Source of the DNA: Linnemannia hyalina
Lineage: Eukaryota; Mortierellomycota; Mortierellomycetes; Mortierellales; Mortierellaceae
Direction: 5' to 3'
DNA length: 64,000 nt
NCBI GenBank assembly: GCA_019671135.1
Contig: JAHRHY010000005.1
Span: forward strand, 930,001-994,000
The translations under genes and the position numbers were made by a program. This document shows, in pieces, positions 32,869 through 43,248 of the stretch; position 1 is the stretch's first letter, and each line of letters starts with the position of its first letter. A model generated the notes under the pieces. The model was not told the DNA's origin and did no database searches. It saw nothing but the letters and a program-made list of their open reading frames with translations.

Positions 32869-33986
32869 ATGAAGACCTTCAACAACCTCACTGAATTCAA
32901 CAACCAACTCACCGCAGCAGGCTCGCGACTGGTAAAACTGATTGGGACAAGACGACTAAAGAGAATGAGTCACTCATTCCTCCAACTCCAATGGTGAAAG
33001 CGTCGTCCATGCTGAGACAGTGTTTGGCTAACTTTTATTTTCTATCCTGTTCATAGGTGGTGGTTGACTTTTTCGCGGAATGGTAAACGCCAATACGGCT
33101 TGCGGTACCGTGTTGCCATCATGCCATACAATCTCAAACAATGGAGTGGACGACTTACGCCATGCTATCTCAATTTTTGTCCAAGACATAGGTGTGGACC
33201 CTGCAAGACGTTGGCTCCTATCCTTGCAAACCTGGAGAAGAAGCACAAGCCAACCATCTTTGCAAAGGTCGACGTCGACGAGGCTGGAGACATCGCAGCA
33301 AAGTACGAGGTCAAGGCCATGCCAACGATTGTCATGATTGTCAATAAAACAGAGGTTGGCAGAGTCGTGGGCGCTGATGTGGCGCAGATCCAGACATTGA
33401 TCAAGAAGCATGAGACCGGAGACGCATTCTCTGGCACGGGCGCAGGACAGACTTTGGGCCGTGGAGCGAGCAGCACAACCACGACAGCGACAACAACTCA
33501 GCAATCAATTGACCTGTCCAAGATTCTCGAGGGACCAGGTGGCAGCTGCCAGATCCAGGTCCGAATGCTGGACGGGTCTGTGATTCGGGGCAACTTTGAA
33601 CCAACGCATACGGTGCGGCAGGTACATGACTTTGTCAAGGCAAACCTTGACGCATGTGGCGTTCTGGCCCCAGGATTTGCTTTGATGACACAGTTCCCGA
33701 GAGTGTAAGTTATCATGTCAGCCTTTTTAACTATTGTCTTATGGAACAAAACAAAACAAAACTATGGAAGCAAATTGGAATGGCATGATTGGACAATGTT
33801 TGAAGGGACGACTTTTCGACCCGTCGACTATATCCACTTTTTTTCCGCCCTTTACGCCCAACTAACTTCCATTCTCCTTGCTTTTGTTCTTGTTGTCGGC
33901 GTAGTGTATATGAAAACGACGCCCTCGAACAAAGTCTTGAAGCGGCCAAGTTGACTCCTCGAGCTCAATTGATTGTGCGATCATGA
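32869..33986 (+). CDS. Thioredoxin-UBX domain fusion protein
   Basis: Four exons: 32869-32931, 33057-33082, 33192-33704 and 33905-33986, 227 residues. The 26-base exon 2 encodes VVVDFFAEW and joins exon 3 to complete the redox motif WCGPCK. The thioredoxin fold runs to about residue 105 (FAKVDVDEAGDIAAKYEVKA, MPTIVMI with the cis-Pro). A Gly/Thr-rich linker leads to a C-terminal UBX domain (about 145-227): CQIQVRMLDGSVIRGNFEPT, ALMTQFPRVVYEN and TPRAQLIVRS. The FPR turn is the residue set UBX domains use to bind the p97/Cdc48 N-domain. The protein may link thiol redox to Cdc48-dependent proteostasis; that is inference from domains. It lacks a signal peptide and is probably cytosolic. Confidence 0.9.
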
Positions 33987-34798
33987 TTATTGTCGGTGAC
34001 CCTCTGCAAGACAAATGAGTCGGATACATAGATGGGGGATTCGGAGGAGCAAAAAGGATCGTCGAATGAAATAAAATGAAAGGAAAGAATCAAACAGGGC
34101 CAGTCAGTTGTGAGTGGTCGATGCGGGAGATAAAAGGGACTAACAAGAGCAAGCATAGCCAGAAAGGTTATCCTGTTTAGAGGGAGTATGTCACCACCTT
34201 TTGATTGTGTTGTGGGTCTCGGACCCCCGGTAATGTATTTCCAGCCCTCCGTCCTGAAATCTATCACTTAGAGATGGAGCAAGAGTGGTCGCCGTGGGGG
34301 GTAAGGATGTAATATTCAGAACAAGAACAAGACAAGGAGCAACAAAAGTGGAGTGGGATTGTGTGATATGGTATGATCTGACTGCTGCTGTTGAACCCAG
34401 TGAGGTGGATCTGGACCTGGAGCCCTAGCCGTCTTTCTTTCGACATGATGGAGTGAGCATGTTTCAGGAACAGTTCTTCGGGGTTCATACCATATCTTAA
34501 AATTTTTCGTCTCCGTTCCTCTTCCTCCCAGTGTGACTGCACCCTTCTCTATCTCTGGATTCCCATGGGGTTATTTGAAAAAGACGACGAGGTTGTGTTT
34601 TGTTGTTTCTCACTCTTTTTTCGTCACCCACACCCACACCAATCCCCTCCCCTTCCCTTCGAACGTCTGGGTATCCGTTACTGCCCATTACCCTACCTTC
34701 ATCTTTCTTCTTCCCTTTAACCTTGTCCACATACCCTCTTTCCTTCCTCCTCCTCCTCCTCCTCCTCCCTCTTCCTTACTCTCCGTCTACTCTCAACA
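33987..34798. other. Intergenic promoter region of the permease gene
   Basis: No gene supported. From about 34600 the + strand is C/T-rich and ends in a (CCT)n microsatellite at about 34745-34769 directly in the leader of the permease gene. Confidence 0.45.
34745..34769. repeat. (CCT)n microsatellite in permease leader
   Basis: About eight CCT/TCC units, ending roughly 30 bases before the permease start codon. Confidence 0.8.
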
Positions 34799-36621
34799 AT
34801 GTCAGAAGCTGTCGAGCACCGCCATGACTTCTCTGCCGAGAAGCAGGAGCTCGAGTACGAGTATAACCCCAACAACTATTCCGACACCGTCCACCAGCTC
34901 AACGATGATCAGGAGTTCGGTGCCGTCAAGCGTGACCTCAAGTCCAGACATTTGCAGATGATCGCCATCGGAGGAACCATTGGTACTGGCATCTTCTTAT
35001 CCTCGGGTGGATCCGTCGCCGCTGCTGGCCCCCTGGGTGCCCTGATATCTTACACGATCGTCGGTATGCCCCCTTCAATTATCCTTTTTAATCAAATTAG
35101 TTAAAAAACAAACATGGGAAAATAAGCGCAACGAGTATGTAGTACATGCAATTTCACCAACTCTAATACCTTTGCCGTTGTATCGCCCGCTCGCTACTAT
35201 TTTTATCCGCTTGTCGTTATTTAGGAACCATGGTCTTCTTCATCGTCACCAGTTTGGGTGAGATGTCTGCCTACTTACCTTTGCCTGGTGCCTTTACGAC
35301 TTTTGGAGCTCGCTTTGTTGACCCAGCCCTTGGTTTCGGTTTGGGTGCCGGATACGCCTTCCAGTGGATCATTACTGTCATAATCGAGGTCACTGCCGCC
35401 GGAATGATTCTCCAGTACTGGTGGCCCCACCTCAAGATGTGGATCCCTGCCTTAATCTTCATTGTCTTGTTGGTCGGTATCACCCTTTTGGGAGTCAAGG
35501 CGTTTGGTGAGCTCGAGTACTGGCTCTCTATGATCAAGGTCCTCACCTGCATAGTTTTCATCATCATCGGAATCTTGGTCGACACTGGCGCTGTTGGAGG
35601 CAGATTCATTGGAGGCGAGAACTGGCACATCGACCAGGCCCCCATTGTCGGCAAGGACGCCCGTGAGAGGACCATCAACATCTTCACTACCTGCGTCTGG
35701 GCTTTCTTCAGTTTCGGAGGCACTGAGCTCATTGGTATTACCGCCGGAGAGTCGTCCAACCCCGCCAAAGCTGTCCCCAAGGCTATTCGTCAGACGTTCT
35801 GGCGTATCTTGCTTTTCTACATCCTCTCCATCACAGTCATCGGACTTTGCATCCCCTGGACCGACCCCAACTTGCTCAACTCTGTCTATGCCAGCGTCAA
35901 CGAGGCCGCCACCATCGCCCCTTTTACCATCATCTTCAAGATGGCCAACCTCCCTGGTGCTGATCATGCCATCAACGCCGTCCTTTTGACTGCCGTCTTG
36001 TCAGCCGGTCAGAGTTCCTTCTACGCTTCGACCCGTACCTTGATGGCCATGGGTCGTGAGGGCAAGATGCCCGCTATCTTTGGTCGTGTCAACAGCCGTG
36101 GTGTCCCTCTCTACTCGCTAGCCTTTGTCACGTGCATTGCCTCGGTTGCCTTTGTTGCCGATGTTGTCGGAACTGGAGTTGTCTTCGAATGGCTCGTCAA
36201 CTTGACTGGAATGTCTGCCCTCCTGACCTGGATGTCAATCTCTGTGATCCATCTCCGTTTCCGCGCTGCCTTCAAGGCCCAGGGTCGTTCCCTCTCCGAG
36301 TTGCCCTACATCGCCCCCTTGTTCCCTTACAGCTGCTACATCTCGATCGTTTTGGCCTTGATGATTGTCGTCTTGCAGGGTTACCAGGCCGTCACTGCTG
36401 ATCCCTTCGAGGTCAAGGGCGTTGTTGCTGTCTTTGTCGGCGCCCCCGTCTTCTTTGGAACCATCCTGGGCTGGAAGCTCTACCACAAGACCAAGATCGT
36501 CCCCTTGTTGGAGGTCGATCTCGACTCTGGCCGTCCCAACATCATCCGCAGTACCTCCAAGCTTGGCGACGACGAGCCCAAGCCCTCGATCTGGAAGCGT
36601 ATCATGCACTTTGTCGCCTAA
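34799..36621 (+). CDS. Amino-acid permease of the APC/YAT family
   Basis: Two exons, 34799-35063 and 35225-36621, 553 residues. After a charged cytosolic N-terminus comes FGAVKRDLKSRHLQMIAIGG TIGTGIFLSSG, the first helix and the conserved YAT-family substrate-backbone-binding GTGIF motif. About twelve hydrophobic segments follow. Diagnostic points are SLGEMSAYLPLPGAF, AGYAFQWIITVIIEVTAAGM, FFSFGGTELIGITAGES (helix 6), and AGQSSFYASTRTLMAMGREG. The family imports amino acids with protons across the plasma membrane. Members such as Gap1, Agp1 and Can1 differ in specificity, which I cannot read here. Lys-containing termini could be sites for Rsp5-type ubiquitination. The intron interrupts helix 1-2 after SYTIVG. 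Confidence 0.93.
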
Positions 36622-37046
36622 ATCGAGAGAGACGGATCGTACTTTAATTCACCTTGCATTTGCATCCTCCTGATCCTATAATATACCATCTTCGCATTAT
36701 TTTTTTATCAAAGTATTCTCTCACGATACATGGAGTATTGGGTAATCAACGCCATTACTATAGCAGTTCTTTGGTATTACGCAGCAGAAATGATACGGTG
36801 CAGCCTCCGTAGCAATAGAAAAATGGGGGCTTGGCAATGCAGGGACAGCAGACTGTAATCCGCCTCGTCTGTTATCTTCCGCGGATGGGCAGAGGAGTGA
36901 ATGGGCGTTGTTAGAAATCATATAAATACTAGACGATCTTTCCTTTTTTTTGTTTTTGTTTGTTACACCATTCCCTTGATTTATTCCTCCTTGCCTACCT
37001 TCTTTCATTATTTCAACTTTTCTTTACTTTTCTTGGTCAACAAGCA
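36622..37046. other. Intergenic region between permease and ABC transporter genes
   Basis: No gene. Contains the permease 3' end (several TATAAT/ATTTT stretches) and an AT-rich leader before the ATG at 37047. Confidence 0.4.
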
Positions 37047-40000
37047 ATGGCACTATTGTCAACCTCTGTACATGTCGATGCGACTCTGGTCGAACTGATC
37101 CTGGCGGTCGTTCTGTTCTCGCTCTCTGCTGGTGTAGCGCACCAAAGGTTAGCAAGCATGTCCTTAGTAATGTGAGATTGCATTGACATAAATGAGATGG
37201 ACTTGCCTGTGCTAAGTCAACCCCTGAAATAATTTTTCTCTCTCTAGTCGAAAGAGAGTGAATGACAGCTCTGAGGAGAAGGTTGACAACAACGACACAG
37301 ATCCACTATTTGAGCAACCAGCATGGGTCACAAAAATACATGTTCGTCTACTTCAAGCACTGTCGTTTCTGTACCTACTGGACTTGAGTGTGATGAGCTA
37401 TCGAGCCAGCCATGCCGCATCACTCGACCACCATGTGATTCGATCTTTTGTCTCCGCCACAATGACCTCCGCGGTATTTCTTTTCGAGTCGTCGTCATTG
37501 CAGGCAGAGACCAAGCCGCGGAGTATTCAAGGACCTCGTTGGCTTGCTTTCATACCCAGTTGGATTGCACTCCTCAGTTCCTGCGTGTCGATGTTCCCTT
37601 TGTTCAGCCAAGCCAGCACCATTCTTTTTGCCGGCGGAGACTCTTCTCGACCGAGTTCCAAGGCCATGGTCGAAAACCTCTGGAAGTTCTTCTTCGGCGT
37701 CACTGGAGATGTGTTGCAAAAGGTGCTCATTGGTTCATTAGTCCTTCGCTTCGGACTCCTCTGTCTCATGGGCATGCTCTCTGTCGTCATCCTATCAGAG
37801 ATCCTGGATCCCACACTCCTGCACCTTCCCGCAAGTCTATTGAAGGACCACATGGCGTCGCCTTCCAAGATGAATGTGGAATTCGCAGCAATGGATTCTT
37901 CGCCTGACACCAAGGATAATGGCGACAAGGACAGCGCGGAAAAGACAGGAAAGCATGGATTCAAGTCGATTCTGCGCAAGGTCGTATTCTCGCTCAGGAT
38001 GTCCTATCCAAGCGGGAAGCGGTGGCTCGAGGTCCTTTACTTTGTCAAGTTCGGAATTATGATCCTTGAGCGTGCTATCGTCTTCTATGCGCCAATGCAG
38101 ACGGAGCGAATCATCCGCTCGTTCAGCCAGACTGGTCAAGGTAAAGAACGAATGTCTTGCAGAGAAAAAGATGTTTTGGCTATGTTACTGGTGTGCTAAT
38201 TTTGTCAATATTTTTTATTTCTTCTCCAGCTACCGACGGATCTCCTGTTTTGTCGAAATTTGATATGGCAAGCATTGTTTCTTACGTCGTCTACGACTAC
38301 CTGAAGCGGTACTCTAATGTCCTCACTGCCATCACCGCCGTTGTAACCTCGCCCGTCGACGACTATGCCCGCAACTCGATGGCTCTCCGGTTCTTCGAAC
38401 ACGTCCACGGCTTATCAATGGAATATCATCTCAACGCAAAGTCTGGGGAAACCATGCCGGTTCTCCGCAGCGGCGAGGATTCAGTCATCTACATCACCGA
38501 CACGCTTTTATACCAAATCCTCCCCTCAACACTTGATGTGATCTTGTCGCTTGCCTATTTCTGGTTCGCCTGGGGGTGGAAGTATGGTCTGGTGATCGTC
38601 GTCAACGTTGCGATCTACATGGTCATAAACAAGTATGTCACCCGCCGCAGGATCGATACTTGGAACGACTTTTCGGTCAATTCGTCCAAAGCCTCCTCGC
38701 GTGCTACTGACTCGCTGCAGAACTTTGAGACGGTCAAGCATTTTACCAACGAGACGTTTGAGGTTGATCGGTACCGTGTGGGACTGGCCGGGTACAGTAA
38801 GAAGAGTCTGCGAGCGACGATTGAGGATAGTCTGTTGATGATGCCGAGGGGTTTGATCTGGAGCTGGAATTTGTTTATTGGATGTGCGCTTTGTGCGACT
38901 GAGATTGCGCAGGGGAAACGCGACGCGAGCAGCTTCATGACTTTTGTTCTTCACTCGAAACAGCTCGAAGATCCTGCAAGTCACCTCTTGTCTTTCCTTT
39001 TATTTTGTATGACTGAAAAAATGCTGATCAATGAAATGCTCTTTACTAACACAATCCATCATACTCTTGTCTCCTACCAAAATGTAGATTGATACTTTTG
39101 GCTGGGTGTTCAGTTCGATCGAACGCGAGTTCAATTGCGTCGAGAAGCTTTTTAACATTCTTGAGGCAGAGCCGACTGTCAAGGACATTCCCAACGCCCC
39201 ACCACTCGTCTCAAAGAACGGTGATATTGAGTTTGAAGACGTCGGTTTCCAGTACAGCCCTGACAAGAAGGGTATCTCTAACATCTCCTTCAAGGTACCT
39301 CAAGGCTCAACCGTCGGTATTGTCGGACCCACAGGCAGCGGCAAGTCCACTCTCCTCAAACTCATGTTTCGCCTTTGGGACCCAACCTCTGGTCGGATCC
39401 TGATCGATGGTCAAGACATCTCCAAGGTTACGCAGACCAGCGTCCGCCAACAGATCGGTGTCGTCCCTCAAGACACTACCCTGCTGGACGAGTCTATCCT
39501 GTATAACATCGGGTACGCCCGTCCCTCCGCGACAAGAGCTGAAATTGAGGATGCCGCCAAGGCTGCTCATATCCACGACAACATCATGACCTTCGAGAAC
39601 GGTTACGACACCTCTGTCGGAGAACGCGGCGCCAAGCTGTCAGGCGGCGAACGTCAGAGAATCGGGATTGCGAGAGTGGTTCTGAAGCGACCGTCGATAA
39701 TTCTTCTAGATGAGGCGACTTCAGCCCTCGACAGTGCAACCGAGAGCGATATTCAAAAAGCCCTGAACGCTGTGACGGAAAATCGGACGACGTTTGTGGT
39801 GGCCCATCGCCTGAGCACCGTTATGCACGCCGACTTGATCTTGTGCATCAAGGACGGGAGAATTGTCGAGCGGGGTACCCATGAGGAGCTGATTCAGAGG
39901 GCAGTCGAGAATGGTGGCAAGGGCGAGTACTACAAAATGTGGAGGATCCAGTCAGGCGAGAATGTAAGCTCCAGCTCCTCTTCTGTTGGTGGCGACGAGC

Positions 40001-40107
40001 GCGACTCGGTCCTAGCGATGACGCCCAATGTCCTTTCCAAGGTCGATCCAGATGTGCCTACAACTCCCAAGAAGTCAGCGGAAGAAGCCATAAAGGTTGA
40101 AGAATAA
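37047..40107 (+). CDS. HMT1/ABCB6-type half ABC transporter
   Basis: Four exons: 37047-37147, 37248-38140, 38230-38975 and 39088-40107, 919 residues. An N-terminal extension with about five hydrophobic segments (TMD0, about 1-270) precedes a six-helix ABC membrane domain (about 300-610) and one nucleotide-binding domain. The latter has Walker A GPTGSGKST (about 661-669), Q-loop VVPQDTTLLD, signature LSGGERQR (about 764), Walker B IILLDEATSALD and the H-loop VVAHRLST. The TMD0 plus half-transporter layout is that of ABCB6 and fission yeast Hmt1. These move porphyrins or metal-thiol complexes across vacuolar, mitochondrial or Golgi membranes and work as homodimers. Intron 38976-39087 begins with GCAAGT; no GT donor nearby keeps the frame open, so it is a GC-AG intron. 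Confidence 0.92.
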
Positions 40108-40207
40108 TTGGTATAGCAAAGAGACGACGTTTATTCTTCAACTAAAAAGGATAGAACACGCATACAAATAAAACATTGCATGGGTATGCTCAATTCTATC
40201 TGTCGTA

Positions 40208-41389
40208 TCACAAAGAGATATTCTGCCACCTAACAACATATCGCTCCACAATCCAGATACAGTCCGCAGGATCGGATCCGGAAAGCGCCACCGGTCGACA
40301 GGGCTCATGGATCTCAACGCGGTCCGCCACTTTCAAGGTGGAGTGGTTGAACAAGTTTGAGAAGATGACATTGAACGTCGGTCCTGGTTCAGCTGTCATT
40401 GACAAAAATGTCGCCGTCTCCTTTTGTTGATTTCCTGTTTCCTGCAGAGGATTGAGAGGCACAACTGCTTGCAATTCTTCAGAATCCGATGATCCACCGC
40501 CAATGCTACTGAGAACACTGACTGTCCTATCCAGAGCTTTGACCACTTGTACCTCGACTTCCTTAGTCCCATTGTTCTTGATTCCATCGATCTCCACATC
40601 CTGATAGTCCCTATTCTTTGCCAGAGGGGCGTCGCCAGAACCAGACAATCCATTGGAGCGGGATACACCGGCCGGCTTGTCCAACGCGTGAGAGAGGAGG
40701 CCGCTTCTTGCCGCATGTGTGTCACACATGCTCAGCCCTTGACCTTGTCCTTTCGAGATGTCATCTCTCTTTGAACCCTGTGTGTCCTTGGAGAGATGCG
40801 ACGATCTCCTTGGGGATCTCACTTGACCCAACCCCCTTGATTGTAGCTCGTAAAAGACGCGCCACTCTTTTCCTAGATTCTTGTCATTGATCGGCATCCC
40901 GTCCGAGTCTCCAGAGCCAGATCGAGAGAGTGATGCCGACCTGTTTTCCACGTTCATGAGTCTATCATTTAAGGAACCGCTTCTTCCGCCCCATGAAGCT
41001 GTCCAGTCAGATCGACGTCCACTTGCCTCCGAATCCACCAGAGACACCGACTCGATCCTGCCGTTGTTATTTGAGGGCTCACAGTCATCAAGTACCGATC
41101 GTGTCCTTATAGAGGAGAGTCCAAAGAGAGGCTTGGTCGTGTTGCTGGAAATCACCTTGCACTTGGCCCATTGAAGACGCATATTTCTCGAAATCGACAT
41201 AACTTCTATCACGGCGATAGGCTCTGAAGACCCCAAGAGTTTGACTATACAGAATAATAAATGGAGGTAAATAATGTTCTTCAGAAGAAGACAAGAAGAA
41301 CTGGCAAAAACACTAAACGATGAGAACGTACGTTTTCGAATGGTTGCATTGGCCCATATATAATACTCAGACCGATGGTAGGGCATCAT
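40208..41389 (-). CDS. Uncharacterised Ser-rich protein
   Basis: The frame is open over the whole interval (393 residues). A GTACGT donor and TATAG acceptor define a probable 87-base in-frame intron at 41245-41331, leaving 364 residues from ATG 41389. The N-terminus is YHRSEYYIWANATI and then PIAVIEVMSISRNM. The middle is disordered (Ser, Gly, Asp-rich). The C-terminus VADRVEIHEPCRPVALSG and IVERYVVRWQNISL looks like beta strands of a small folded domain, possibly an OB-fold, but I cannot name a family. The gene is convergent with the ABC transporter (stops 100 bases apart). The conserved-looking ends argue that it is real. Confidence 0.55.
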   Translation of the reverse strand: MMPYHRSEYYIWANATIRKRTFSSFSVFASSSCLLLKNIIYLHLLFCIVKLLGSSEPIAVIEVMSISRNMRLQWAKCKVISSNTTKPLFGLSSIRTRSVLDDCEPSNNNGRIESVSLVDSEASGRRSDWTASWGGRSGSLNDRLMNVENRSASLSRSGSGDSDGMPINDKNLGKEWRVFYELQSRGLGQVRSPRRSSHLSKDTQGSKRDDISKGQGQGLSMCDTHAARSGLLSHALDKPAGVSRSNGLSGSGDAPLAKNRDYQDVEIDGIKNNGTKEVEVQVVKALDRTVSVLSSIGGGSSDSEELQAVVPLNPLQETGNQQKETATFLSMTAEPGPTFNVIFSNLFNHSTLKVADRVEIHEPCRPVALSGSDPADCIWIVERYVVRWQNISL

Positions 41390-41522
41390 TTCAACAAGCC
41401 TCCTTGCATAACTTCCTTTGGCAAACGAACTAATAAGTCACGAACAAGAGGTGTTTATGTTAGATAAATCAACATGTTGTTAAGAAGACGAACAACCACA
41501 TGTCCCACCAAGATCCTAGGCA

Positions 41523-42866
41523 TCAGGTCCCGTACTTGGTCGTTCGTCCTGGAACCTTCTTGTCGTATTGCTTTTGGGTTACGAGGCCTTGTGGTATAAC
41601 GAACTGCTTCTGAAGTTTTGTTACCGTCAACTTGGGTTTCGCATCCTCAACCTGATCTCCGTTGCGGTGCCGCTCCACGAATGGCCGTGGAGGGGCGATC
41701 CGAGCGCCGGGTTTTGATTTCCCGTGACCATTTTGAGCGACGAGGGTATTGGGTATGACGAGCAGCTTTTGGATCTCAGTCACCGTGAGTCTACGTCCTG
41801 TATCTCCATCCCGTGCAGATCTCATGTTCCTGCGTCCTGGTCCTGGTCCTGGTAGACTGAATCTAAGCTCTGCTGGAACTCGTCGCGACGGAGTTGGTGC
41901 TGCAGAGGTCATGCTGGTATTGTGTGGGCGACTATTGACAGATGTTAACGACTGTAATGATAAGTTAGTCTTATTATTCCAACAAGCATGTATAATACAG
42001 CGCGATTGACACGGGATATGTGTGCGAAGACACGCACGTTTGTTCCAGAAATCTGTGTGGCACTTGTTCTTGGCACCAGAGAGGCTATCCCAAATTCAGA
42101 ATGAGAGCTCGCCCCCGAGATCGTTGAGACGCTCCTGCTGAAGGTCTGTGAGCTTATCGTTTCCGAGGCCAACGAGGCTGCTGATATAACCGAGAATAAT
42201 CCTAGGACTGGCGCGCTTGTTCTGAGAGCGGGCTGGATGCTTGGTCCTGATATCGACGAAGCATGAGCACCAATGGCCTGCGATTCTACGAGCCCTGGTG
42301 GTGTTGGGGTTGCTGATATATGGGAGAACGCATTTGACGCTTGTGAGGACACTCCGATGACTGGCTGAGAACTTGCTTCGTCGGCTGTCGGGGCTGGAAC
42401 GTCCACTCCCTGGGTCATCGCGGCGGCACTCGTATCCGATAACCATCGTTTCACAGCCGTACGTAACGAGAGGCAGCGGTTTCCTGGCCGGCTTGATAAT
42501 CGTGTCACAGAGGAAGATCCTTTGGAAATCGCTGAATGTAAATTCCTATCAAGGTAATTATCAGCTCCTGCGGTGACCTGAAGCGCCTTGAAGGTAAATG
42601 CCAACGTGAGTAATGTAATTTTGTATGTCAATACTCTTTCCTCTCCTGGAAACAGAAGTGTCGTATAGGTTGATCATTTGACATACCAAAGTGCGTTTCC
42701 GTCCTAAACGCATTAGGCGTTGGTAGTTGTGGCTGTAGGTGACCTCTCCGTTGGCATTGTTGGGATGGGACATTTTGTAGCGAGGCTTTTGTTTGTTTGA
42801 GTTGCCCTGTGGTGCGAGTGAGTTGGTCCGAGGAGCCGAGGGTTCCTGGTCCTGCTGATGCGACAT
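41523..42866 (-). CDS. Uncharacterised Ser-rich protein with duplicated C-terminal motif
   Basis: Provisional three-exon model: 42687-42866, 42038-42577 and 41523-41951, 382 residues. Both introns (GTATGT...CTTCAG and GTGCGT...TTACAG, the latter with GACTAAC upstream) preserve phase 0. The middle (about 100-240) is Ser/Ala/Thr-rich without recognisable domains. The last 110 residues hold two copies of a motif: RRLTVTEIQKLLVIPNTLVA and, about 40 residues later, KLTVTKLQKQFVIPQGLVTQ. The junction of exons 1 and 2 is uncertain; an alternative first exon in another frame starts at ATG 42906 with donor and acceptor in phase 1. A signal-peptide-like stretch at 42631 begins with TTG, not ATG, and is intronic in this model. 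Function unknown; divergent from cullin-3. Confidence 0.5.
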
Positions 42867-43248
42867 TTGTTGTTGTGTGTGTTGGGAGCGAACGAATGGA
42901 AACCATGTGAGTCGCCGCGTTGTGCCACCATTTTTTGTACTCGTCAAGAGACCCATGTGACTGTCTCCCAGGGATCCTGCTTGGCCGTGCGTGCGTCTTT
43001 TCCTACCTGCACTTGACTTTGCCTCCTTCTTCTCTCCTCTCTCTCTTTCCTTACTCCACCCTTCACTCCTTTTTTCCCGGCCAGCTGGCCTTCCCTTCAC
43101 CACCCTTGCACTCACCAACCTCCTCCCCTTTTATTGTGTCTCCCCTGCAACTCGATAAGGAAGACACACTCACTCTCTCACACGCACGCACTAACAACCC
43201 ACCCAAACAACTTAAAAACACCATTCAAAAAGACACATCACAACCTTC
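42867..43248. promoter_or_regulatory. Shared divergent promoter of cullin-3 and the Ser-rich gene
   Basis: About 380 bases between divergent start codons. From about 43020 the + strand is strongly CT-rich (cullin-3 leader). No specific site recognised. If the alternative start at 42906 of the minus gene is used, the interval is slightly shorter. Confidence 0.4.

Noticed and set aside
41945..42631. Frame starting with a signal-peptide-like segment
   Set aside because: The apparent start is TTG, not ATG, and most of that segment falls in a probable intron of the Ser-rich gene.
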